A DNA stretch of 64,000 bases from contig CAYMPV010000023.1 of NCBI GenBank assembly GCA_964392305.1, forward strand, positions 1 through 64,000, written 5' to 3'. The notes under the pieces were generated by a model, which did no database searches, had not been told where the DNA came from, and worked only from the letters and a program-made list of their open reading frames with translations. Origin of the DNA: JACKIC01 sp964392305. GTDB lineage: Bacteria; Planctomycetota; UBA1135; UBA2386. Each line of letters starts with the position of its first letter. Within the stretch, counting starts at the first letter, position 1. Below are positions 52,801-59,446 of the stretch, in pieces. Both the position numbers and the translations under genes were made by a program.

Positions 52801-55800
52801 CTACCCGTACGGCTGTGTCGAGCAGACCCTGTCCAAGCTGCTGCCGTTCTTCGCCGCGGTACGTGGCGCGCACGTGCACGGCACGCCGCCGCCGGCAGCG
52901 GACGAACCGTTCCAGCAACGCCTGAAGGCCGGTTTCGCGCGACTGCGCCAACTGCAGCACGGTCGCGGCGGCGCGTTCTCGTTCTGGCCGGGCGGCGCGG
53001 TCGATCCGGGCATGACCGCGTTGGTGATGCACGGCCTCGCGGTGGTGCAGGGCGGCGGCATCGATCCGGCGCGTTTCGGTTTGGACTGTGATCCGCGGCG
53101 CGAGCCGTTCGCGGCTGCGATCGTCGGCCTGCGTTCGCGCGCCGGTGCGGCTCGCGAACCGTCGCAGCGGCTCGAGGTGGAACTCGCGGCGGGCTGCCTG
53201 CGGCTGCAGCCGGCGGATGAAGGCGCGCGCGCCGCGGTCGCTGCGGCGGTCGACGCCGCGCAGGTGTTGCCCGCCGGTCTGTTGGCGCGCTGTGGCCTGG
53301 CGCTGGCCGCGGCGGGGGACGTCGCGCGTGCGCAGTTGTGCCTGCGGCGCAGCGAGGCGTTCGTGGATCTCGGCGGCGCTGCGAGCGACTTCCCGGGTGA
53401 GAACGCGCTCGCCGTGCGCGGTCTGCAGCTCGAACTGCAGTGCGTGTTGTCGCCGCGGTCGACCGCCGCCGAGGCATGCGCCGACGTGCTGCTCGGTTGT
53501 CTGAACGGCTACAGCACCACCTACGCGCAGGCCAGCGTGCTGACTGCGCTGGCCCTGGCACTGCCGCCGAGCGACGCGGCGCCGTTCACGGCGCGGTTGC
53601 AGGTCGGCGACGAGGATCGCGAGGTTTCGCTGTCCGCGGACAACGGCTTCACCGCGCGGCTGCGGGTGCCGTTCGCGGCGCGCTGCGCGGTGACCGGGCC
53701 AGTCGGCAGGCAGATGGTGCTGCGCGTGGTCGGGCAGCGCCGCGAGGTGGGTTCGACCCATGCCGCCTGGCAGGCGCCGGTGGTGGTCGAACGCGCCCTG
53801 TGTCGTCGCCGCGCCGACGCGACGCGCGAACAGGTGCAGCGGCACGAGGACCTGGTGCCGATCGATGGCGGCGCGCTGCGCGTCGGCGAGGTCGTCTGGC
53901 TGCGCCTGCGCGTGAGCTCACCGTTGCCGCTGCGTTACGTGGTGGTGGAGTGTCCGTTGCCCGCGGGCTTCCAGTTCGGCGACGACCTGCCGTGGCTGGA
54001 ACGCTTCGACGATCGCTTCGCGCTGTCGCTCGACTGGCTCGGCGTCGAGCCGCGCCAGATCGAGGTGCCGCTGGTGCCGACGCTGGCCGGCACCATGACC
54101 TGGCCGCCGACGACGGCCGCGCCGATGTACGCGAACGGGCGCGACGGCGGCACCGCCGGCAGCGTGCTGACCGTGTTGGTGGCCCCGCCCGATCCCGCGC
54201 GACCGTCGCGCCTCAGCTGCTTGCCGCGGTTGCCGGTCGCCGCGGCGCCAGTGACCGTGGTCGAGTCCACGCCGCGGCAACGTGCGCAGGACGCGCTCGA
54301 AACGCTCGACGAGGCGTTCGACGGCGATGACCCGGCGGCGCTGACCGCCGCGATGGCCGCCGCCACCGAGGCCAACGACGAACTGCGTGGCCCCGGCGGC
54401 GAGCCGGACTTCGTGCTCGAGGAACTGACCGACAGGGTCACGTCGTGGCGCGACGATCTGCGCGACGACCTGGGTGATGGCGAGGGCTCAGAGCAGATGC
54501 GTGCCGCGCGTGCGGTGGCGTTGTTCGCCCTCGCCGAGCAGCAGCACGGCTGCCTGCTGCAACTGCTCGAGGCCTTCGAGCGCCGCCACGATCGCGAATA
54601 CGATCACTACAACGTCGACATGCTCGTCGCGGCGCTGGTGGTCTGGCCCGAACGCCTGACTCGCGAGGAACTGCTCGGCAAGGTGCTGCAACTGGCGATG
54701 GCGCGCGGTGAGTTGCCGCTGCACGTGCTCGACGACGTCGAAGGCCCGGTCGAGGACGAACGGCTGCGTGCGGTGTTGCAGGCGATGCTGGCGACCTTCC
54801 CGTCGACACACGGTGCGCGCATCCTCGAATTGCTGCCGCGTGAAGACCTCGCTGCGATCGCGCCATCGTCGCTGATCGAACTGGCCACCGAGCCCTGGCC
54901 GGACGGAGTCGTTCGGCAGCTGCTGGCTTCGTCGTCGGGACGGGTCACCTTGCGGCGCGCGCTCACCGACTCCGACTTCGTGCTGGCGCAGAGCGAAGCG
55001 CTGGCGGCGGAGTTGCCCGACGCGTACTGGCGCGAACTGCCGTTGTCGGTGTTCGCCGAGCTGTACGACTACGACTTGGACGGCGTGGACCTCGCCGAGC
55101 TGTTGCCGCGCTCGAACGTGAGCACGGCGGCGTTGCAGCAGGCCTTGGTGTCGGCCACAGACACCGGGTGGCAGTCGCGTCTGGCTCTGGCGCTGCACCA
55201 ACGCGGCGTGCGTGACCTGGGCAGCGAGACCGTCACCGACGATCCATACTGCGATGCCTGGCGAGGCGCGTTGGCGCTGGCGTCGGACGACGCGGCCGGA
55301 GCCCTGCAGCTGCTCGATCGCATCGCTGCTGAATTGGTCTGGCCAGCGGACGAACTGCTCGCGTTCCTGCGCGACATCCTGGTGCGTTGTGGTTCGGTAG
55401 CGCAGCTCGCGCGGATCGCCGGTGACCTCGATGAGGGCCAATGTGTGCGATTGTTCGCACGCCTCGATGCCGACGCTGCGATCGCGCTGCTCGAACTCGT
55501 TGCCGCGCCGCTCGATGGTCTGCCGACGGCGCGCACCGCCGCCGTCTGCGCCGCTCTGTGGGCCTACGCCGAACGGCTCGGGCAGCACGACGCGGTGACC
55601 GCCGCGTTGTGCCGAAGCGACGTCGGGCTGCGTTTCGCCGAGCAGCAGCCGTCGCTGCGGCAGCAGCTGCGCTGGCACCTCGGGCTCGACGAGGACACCG
55701 GCCTGCCGCCGGTCGACGAGCCGTGGTTGCCGTTGCTGCGCGCCGTCGCGCAGCGCGGCGTGCCGCTGACCTGGACCACCGCCGAGCGGCAGCGTTACGA

Positions 55801-55831
55801 CCACGTGCGTTGTCTGCGCGGGGTGCGCTGA
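49847..55831 (+). CDS. Secreted alpha-2-macroglobulin-like protein
   Basis: The product is 1994 residues with an N-terminal signal (MLRALCPLFLATVVVCQ) from the ATG at 49847. Domains: MG-type beta domains from about 330 (WQVHLMVDRPIYRPGETVHG), the A2M core near 770-820 (LRTDFRATAAFVTVV, FTLPDDLTTWRVSLVGV), the thioester-bearing YPYGCVEQ (Cys990, Gln993), then the helical thioester domain and a receptor-binding-like beta domain around 1300-1460. The last about 530 residues (from RVTSWRDDLRDDLGDG) form an additional, mostly helical extension. Bacterial A2M proteins trap foreign proteases by thioester bonding. No PbpC partner is nearby. It stands alone between housekeeping genes. Confidence 0.9.
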   Translation: MLRALCPLFLATVVVCQDAAERCAQALLRGDAEAAAQAATSAVDPAERARLLAALSPPSRRPAAMLAVAARFADSAQADLAILAGAAAVLALRDRGRAVPELQTWYGMEDADDDHDLQVPAPVIEGLWRQFDQRRAAGGDLAVLAEAEQLLQRCSVSRFGFEPVRVSPEATWSLPERHEELLLRAWRRQPGRSGWHELAGRGPADRELSLPSDDRTPIAALPAGDWLVELASTTTRWRGLRAVEVSDLDVVALFDGTRIAFGAWRGTQLVVGGDWWLGRDGVGRERGKALQRGAFAAATAVFGSGVAVTGEELFVQAEGQRARVPLRPVRQPAPSEDRWQVHLMVDRPIYRPGETVHGRLVLRETDYEGIGVDAVAHSKIAAHHDLELCVLSGTDEVRLRGRTDAHGVWAFEVPLPELLAPGAVPFALFEAGHELRLYHDHPCEIAEFRRAALLIDVVGAPRVTRGEDAIAAVRAAWASGAPAAGLRVSAEVQAWTANARLPAEQHELATDARGLATLELPLRAAAATWVRVTFAVATPEGPKTLTHTIGVSDPADVDEGRLWWRRDRSPRLYAPEFAVVGEPCAITVRGAAGSRVLFVAGRGRGARAESVLLDADGQAVVTVSPTRDEWPTLDLAVAGAHSWDHERVSMLLRAPVAPQITLPERVRPGAAVECRVATGSAGTLVTVAVVDERIFAIAAERTPEPGAALRPVVAEPRWQHAASAAAMAGAQLLGSMLRDGRVPASELDGRLDGNPAGAGGPASPGAGAGELRTDFRATAAFVTVVADADGVAKLSFTLPDDLTTWRVSLVGVAPDGAAFFERRRLLTRLPFAAEPVLPRVLRAGDAVQVPIAVDRQAGGDGDDRLGAAQLSATCDGQAMAIEGGEHQLAVAAGSAATALVTLRGLAAGHANLQLNASLGELQDGSRRLLQVQADALLRPVSAATMGVGQIVLPAPAAADPDEGLQVSVLGGSSAAWKAIEGRLTTYPYGCVEQTLSKLLPFFAAVRGAHVHGTPPPAADEPFQQRLKAGFARLRQLQHGRGGAFSFWPGGAVDPGMTALVMHGLAVVQGGGIDPARFGLDCDPRREPFAAAIVGLRSRAGAAREPSQRLEVELAAGCLRLQPADEGARAAVAAAVDAAQVLPAGLLARCGLALAAAGDVARAQLCLRRSEAFVDLGGAASDFPGENALAVRGLQLELQCVLSPRSTAAEACADVLLGCLNGYSTTYAQASVLTALALALPPSDAAPFTARLQVGDEDREVSLSADNGFTARLRVPFAARCAVTGPVGRQMVLRVVGQRREVGSTHAAWQAPVVVERALCRRRADATREQVQRHEDLVPIDGGALRVGEVVWLRLRVSSPLPLRYVVVECPLPAGFQFGDDLPWLERFDDRFALSLDWLGVEPRQIEVPLVPTLAGTMTWPPTTAAPMYANGRDGGTAGSVLTVLVAPPDPARPSRLSCLPRLPVAAAPVTVVESTPRQRAQDALETLDEAFDGDDPAALTAAMAAATEANDELRGPGGEPDFVLEELTDRVTSWRDDLRDDLGDGEGSEQMRAARAVALFALAEQQHGCLLQLLEAFERRHDREYDHYNVDMLVAALVVWPERLTREELLGKVLQLAMARGELPLHVLDDVEGPVEDERLRAVLQAMLATFPSTHGARILELLPREDLAAIAPSSLIELATEPWPDGVVRQLLASSSGRVTLRRALTDSDFVLAQSEALAAELPDAYWRELPLSVFAELYDYDLDGVDLAELLPRSNVSTAALQQALVSATDTGWQSRLALALHQRGVRDLGSETVTDDPYCDAWRGALALASDDAAGALQLLDRIAAELVWPADELLAFLRDILVRCGSVAQLARIAGDLDEGQCVRLFARLDADAAIALLELVAAPLDGLPTARTAAVCAALWAYAERLGQHDAVTAALCRSDVGLRFAEQQPSLRQQLRWHLGLDEDTGLPPVDEPWLPLLRAVAQRGVPLTWTTAERQRYDHVRCLRGVR

Positions 55832-55851
55832 AGTCTGCAGGTCAGGGCAGG

Positions 55852-57030
55852 TCAGGTCGTCGTCGGCAGTTCGGGCAGCCCGCGCGCCAGGGATTCGGCC
55901 GTGACGAACACGGCTTCACCAGCGGTCGGGAACGCTGCGTAGAAGTGATCCAGCGCACGTCGGTGGCGCTCCTGCGGCCCGTCCCAGCTGACCTGCACGG
56001 GAATCACTTCGGCACCGTGCCGGACCACGAAGTCCACTTCACCGCGGTCGCGCCAGTAGGCGACTTCACCGAAACGTTGTCGCAGGGTGAGGAACGTGGC
56101 GCTCTCCAGCTGTTTGCCGCGGTCTTCGCCGACCTTCGTGACCACGGCGCGGCGCAGGCCGGTGTCGACCGGGTAGTACTTGTGGTTGCGCGCGGCTCGC
56201 TGGCGCGCCGACCACGTGAAGAACGGGCAGGCGATCACCAGATAGGCGTTGCAGGCAGCCTCGATGTAGAGCCTGGCGGTTTCGACGGCGATGCCGACCG
56301 CTGCCGCGCTGCGGCGGATGCTCATCTCCGAGCCCGCAGATTCGTAGAGCATCTGTACGAGTTGGCGCAGCGGCTGCACGGAGCGTGCGCCGACCCGCTC
56401 GCGGACGTCGCGCTCGACGATGTCGTTGAAGTAGGTGCGCAGGAGCCGGTCGGCGTCGGGCTCGTCGACGGTGGCCGGGAAGCCGCCGGCGCGCAGGAAC
56501 TGCTCGATCGTGGCCGTTGGTTGCGCAGCCGTGAACTCCGCGAAGTCGAACGGGAACAGCTCGACGACATGGTTGCGACCCGTCAGCGCAACGGCCAACT
56601 CCCCGCCGAGCAGATGCGCGTTCGAACCCGTGACCACGAAGCGGCGGTCCGCGGTTCGATCGAGTTGCGAGCGCAACCACTTCTGCCAACCGTCGACCAA
56701 CTGGATCTCGTCGAGCAGGAAGCAGCCGCCCGGCCCGTGGCTGGCCTCGAAGGCGTCGACGAGGCCCTGCAGCGTTCGGTGATCGAGGTGTGCGGCGAGG
56801 CGGGGGTCCTCGAAGTTCATGAACAAGCACTGCGACCGGGCCAACCCGTAACGCGTCATCAGCTGCGTCATGAGGGTCGACTTGCCGCACCGCCGGACGC
56901 CTTGCACGACGAGCGCGATGCCTGGGCGAAGGGAGGCGGGCAGCGCCACCTGTCGGAGCACGGAGGCCGGTGGTGAACGGTTCCAGAAGCTCCAGTCGGC
57001 GGCGATCGCCAGCAGTTCGGCGTGGTCCAT
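55852..57030 (-). CDS. AAA_14/DUF4143 ATP-binding protein
   Basis: The product is 392 residues from the ATG at 57028-57030; a GTG at 57051 is possible but lies in the palindrome cluster. Walker A is VVQGVRRCGKSTLMTQLM, Walker B GCFLLDEIQLVDGWQKWL and sensor-like VVTGSNAHLLGGELA. The C-terminal DUF4143 region follows (FYAAFPTAGEAVFVTAESLA with the nuclease-like VDFVVRHGAEVIPVQVSW). This family is widespread, often horizontally transferred, and its role is not known. Regulation through the upstream palindromes is suggested. Confidence 0.85.
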   Translation of the reverse strand: MDHAELLAIAADWSFWNRSPPASVLRQVALPASLRPGIALVVQGVRRCGKSTLMTQLMTRYGLARSQCLFMNFEDPRLAAHLDHRTLQGLVDAFEASHGPGGCFLLDEIQLVDGWQKWLRSQLDRTADRRFVVTGSNAHLLGGELAVALTGRNHVVELFPFDFAEFTAAQPTATIEQFLRAGGFPATVDEPDADRLLRTYFNDIVERDVRERVGARSVQPLRQLVQMLYESAGSEMSIRRSAAAVGIAVETARLYIEAACNAYLVIACPFFTWSARQRAARNHKYYPVDTGLRRAVVTKVGEDRGKQLESATFLTLRQRFGEVAYWRDRGEVDFVVRHGAEVIPVQVSWDGPQERHRRALDHFYAAFPTAGEAVFVTAESLARGLPELPTTT

Positions 57031-57037
57031 GGTGTTC

Positions 57038-57108
57038 AGTTGACTGGACACTATCGGTAGTGTCTAGTTAACTGGACAAGTCGAATCTTGTCCAGTTTGC
57101 CGGACACT
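57038..57108 (-). promoter_or_regulatory. Cluster of ACTGGACA palindromes upstream of the AAA/DUF4143 gene
   Basis: An imperfect 16-bp inverted repeat (57038-57073, arms AGTTGACTGGACACTA and TAGTGTCTAGTTAACT, 4-bp loop) adjoins a perfect 11-bp inverted repeat (57070-57097, AACTGGACAAG and CTTGTCCAGTT, 6-bp loop). A further half-site GCCGGACACT follows. Five copies of a TGTCCAGT-like word lie between about 8 and 78 bp upstream of the chosen start codon. This suggests a cooperative repressor operator or an insertion footprint. Confidence 0.6.
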
Positions 57109-57182
57109 CCTGCAGGCAGGGGTGGGGATCCCCAAGATGCGTCGCAAATGACCACATAGAAATGGGTTAGGCGACGTCGTTC

Positions 57183-57224
57183 CTGCCTGCGGCCGCGTCG
57201 CCTCTGCCTACGGCCGCGTCGCCC
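57183..57224 (+). repeat. 21-bp tandem duplication at the hydrolase 3' end
   Basis: Two adjacent copies of a 21-bp unit (CTGCCTGCGGCCGCGTCGCC and CTGCCTACGGCCGCGTCGCC, 19 of these 20 shown bases identical) lie at 57183-57203 and 57204-57224. The second contains the stop codon of the hydrolase gene on the minus strand. It is a short duplication with no evident role. Confidence 0.7.
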
Positions 57225-58005
57225 ACAGCTCCCCGACAGCCTTCGCGAAGGCCTCCGGCGCCTCCATCGGGGTCATGTGCCCGGCCCCGGCGGCTACCAG
57301 CAGGCGGCTGTCGGGGATGCCGGCCGCCAGGAACTCGGCGTCGCTGCGCGGGGTGATCACGTCGTGTTCACCGACCACGACCAGGGTCGGCACCGAGATC
57401 GTCGGCAGCAGCGCCGAGCGGTCGGGCCGCGCCGCCAGACCGCGCAGGTCGGCGACGATCGTCTCCACCGGGGTACTTTCGATCATGCTGTGCACGCGCG
57501 CGCGCAGCAGGTCGTCGGCGCCCGGCGCCAGCAGCTTGCCGGTCATCGCCGCAGCGATCGCCGGCCGGCCCTGTTCGAGCACGGTGCGGATCGCGGCGGT
57601 GCGGCCGGCGCGCGCGTTGTCGTCGTCGGCGGTGGCCTTGGTGTCGCAGAGCACGAGCGAACGCACCAGCGGCTCGTGCTCGGCCCACAGCGTCAGCGCC
57701 ACGTAGCCGCCCATCGACAGGCCGACGACGTCGATCGGATCGTCGCTGAGCACGCGGATCAACGCGGCGAGGTCGTCGGCGAACCGTTCCATCGTGTGCA
57801 CGGCGTCGCCGCACCACGGCGAGTGGCCGTGGCCACGCAGGTCGACCGCGACCAGCGTGTGCTGTTCGGCGAGCGGGCCGTGTTGCGTGTCGAGCCACAT
57901 GCGGTGGTCCAGCGGGTAACCGTGGATCAGCAGCGACACGGGGCCGCGACCCGTGACGTGCACGGTCAGGCGGTCGCCATCGAGCAGCAGGGAACGTGTT
58001 TCCAT
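57208..58005 (-). CDS. Alpha/beta-hydrolase fold protein
   Basis: The product is 265 residues from the ATG at 58003-58005 with an AAGGAGG ribosome-binding site. The catalytic triad is visible: nucleophile Ser in VVGLSMGGYVAL, Asp in VVVGEHDVITP and His in GAGHMTPMEAP, with the oxyanion segment LLIHGYPLDHRMW. It belongs to the large esterase/lipase/haloperoxidase-like group; the substrate cannot be predicted. It lies 19 bp downstream of the RNA methyltransferase on the same strand. Confidence 0.88.
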   Translation of the reverse strand: METRSLLLDGDRLTVHVTGRGPVSLLIHGYPLDHRMWLDTQHGPLAEQHTLVAVDLRGHGHSPWCGDAVHTMERFADDLAALIRVLSDDPIDVVGLSMGGYVALTLWAEHEPLVRSLVLCDTKATADDDNARAGRTAAIRTVLEQGRPAIAAAMTGKLLAPGADDLLRARVHSMIESTPVETIVADLRGLAARPDRSALLPTISVPTLVVVGEHDVITPRSDAEFLAAGIPDSRLLVAAGAGHMTPMEAPEAFAKAVGELWATRP

Positions 58006-58024
58006 GGGGCCTCCTTGCCAGCGG

Positions 58025-59323
58025 TCACCGCAGGTGCAGCCGCGCCACGCATTCGACGTGGAAGGTGTGCGGGAACATGTCGTACGCCTCGACCGACTGC
58101 AGTTCGTAGCCGCCGTCGACGAGCGAACGCAGGTCGCGCGCCAACGTCTGCGGGTCGCACGACACATAGACCAGGCGCGGGCTCGCCAGCTGCAGCAGGA
58201 ACGGCAGCGCCGGTTTGGCGCCCAGGCGCGGCGGGTCCATCAGCACCAGGTCGGGCCGCTCGCGGTTGCCGCGCAGGAACTGCTCGGTCGTGGCGCGCAG
58301 GTAACTGACGTTGTCGCGATCGTTGGTCTTGACGTTGACGCGGCCCAGCGTCGCGGCACGGCGTTCGTCCTCGACCGCGATCACGCGCGCGAACCGTTCG
58401 CTGAGCGGCAGCGAGAACAGGCCGACGCCGGCGTAGAGGTCGAAGGCGAGCTCGCCGCCCTGGCCTTCGACCGCGCCCTTGACCAGTTCGGCGACCAGGT
58501 GGCGGTTGCCCTGGAAGAAGCTCTCGGGCTCGATCAGGTAACGATGGCCGAGCACCTCGTGCACGATCAGGTCCTTGCGCATGCCCGGCAGGTCCGGCGC
58601 CCACGAGGCGCCTTCGGCACCCGCGGCACCGTCGACCTGATAGGGCCACTCGCGGCGCGGCAGTTCGGCGAGCGCGCGACGCACGTCGGGCAGCCCCTGC
58701 TCGAGTTCGGGCGCGAGCACCGGGCATTGCTGGATGTCGAGCACACTGTGTTCGAAGGCGCGGTGGAAGCCGAGCTGCACCGGCGGCGCGCCTGCGTTGG
58801 GCCGGGTCTCGGTCGCGTCGTGCGCCGCCGCGTCGTGCGCCAGGGTCAGCGTCGCCTTGCGTTCCTTCTTGCGCAGCCGGCCGTGTTTGCCGTCCATGCG
58901 CAGCCCCGACGTCGCCGTCAGCTTGAGCTGTGTGCGCACGCGGTAACCCCATGGCTCGGCGTGGTGGATGCGCACCGGCTCGGGCTGTTCGAAGCCGCCC
59001 GTGCGCACCAGCGCGTCGCGCACGAACTCGGCCTTGGCCGCCACCTGTGCCGCATAAGCGACGTGTTGGAACTGGCAGCCGCCGCACTCGCCGAAGTGCT
59101 GGCAGCGCGGCGTCACGCGATCGGGACCGGGGGACAGCAGCTCGACGATGCGCGCGCGCGCGAACTTCTTCTCGACCTCGGTGACCTCGACGAGCACGCG
59201 GTCGCCGGGTGCGCCGAACGGCACGAACACCGCCATGCCGTCGTGGCGCGCGACCGCGGAGCCGCCGAACGCGAGGCGTTCGATGGTGAGTTCGAGTTGT
59301 TCGCCGGGGGTCGTCGCGGTCAT
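58025..59323 (-). CDS. rlmD: 23S rRNA (uracil-5-)-methyltransferase, RlmD/TrmA family
   Basis: The product is 432 residues from the ATG at 59321-59323. The N-terminal TRAM domain (LTIERLAFGGSAVARHDG) is followed by a [4Fe-4S] Cys set CQHFGECGGC and a later Cys in QCPV. The methyltransferase core has DLYAGVGLFSLPLSERF, LVLMDPPRLGAKPAL, the catalytic Cys in VYVSCDPQTLARD and the conserved Glu in HVECVARL. It methylates U to m5U on rRNA (or tRNA, if TrmA-like); the Fe-S cluster favours RlmD or RlmC. The symbol is a best guess within the family. Confidence 0.88.
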   Translation of the reverse strand: MTATTPGEQLELTIERLAFGGSAVARHDGMAVFVPFGAPGDRVLVEVTEVEKKFARARIVELLSPGPDRVTPRCQHFGECGGCQFQHVAYAAQVAAKAEFVRDALVRTGGFEQPEPVRIHHAEPWGYRVRTQLKLTATSGLRMDGKHGRLRKKERKATLTLAHDAAAHDATETRPNAGAPPVQLGFHRAFEHSVLDIQQCPVLAPELEQGLPDVRRALAELPRREWPYQVDGAAGAEGASWAPDLPGMRKDLIVHEVLGHRYLIEPESFFQGNRHLVAELVKGAVEGQGGELAFDLYAGVGLFSLPLSERFARVIAVEDERRAATLGRVNVKTNDRDNVSYLRATTEQFLRGNRERPDLVLMDPPRLGAKPALPFLLQLASPRLVYVSCDPQTLARDLRSLVDGGYELQSVEAYDMFPHTFHVECVARLHLR

Positions 59324-59446
59324 GCGGCGGGCACGGTAGCGCTTTGGCAGGTGCGGAAGAACCCGCATGTTGCGCGGTCAGCGCGATGCCAGCGTGACTT
59401 GCCGTCGCGGTCGAGCCGCCGCTGGCTGGTTGCCGATGCCATCTTC

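Noticed and set aside
57953..59446. Long in-frame extension upstream of the secretion ATPase
   Set aside because: It overlaps the RNA methyltransferase on the other strand, which has full motifs, and the extension lacks recognisable domains.
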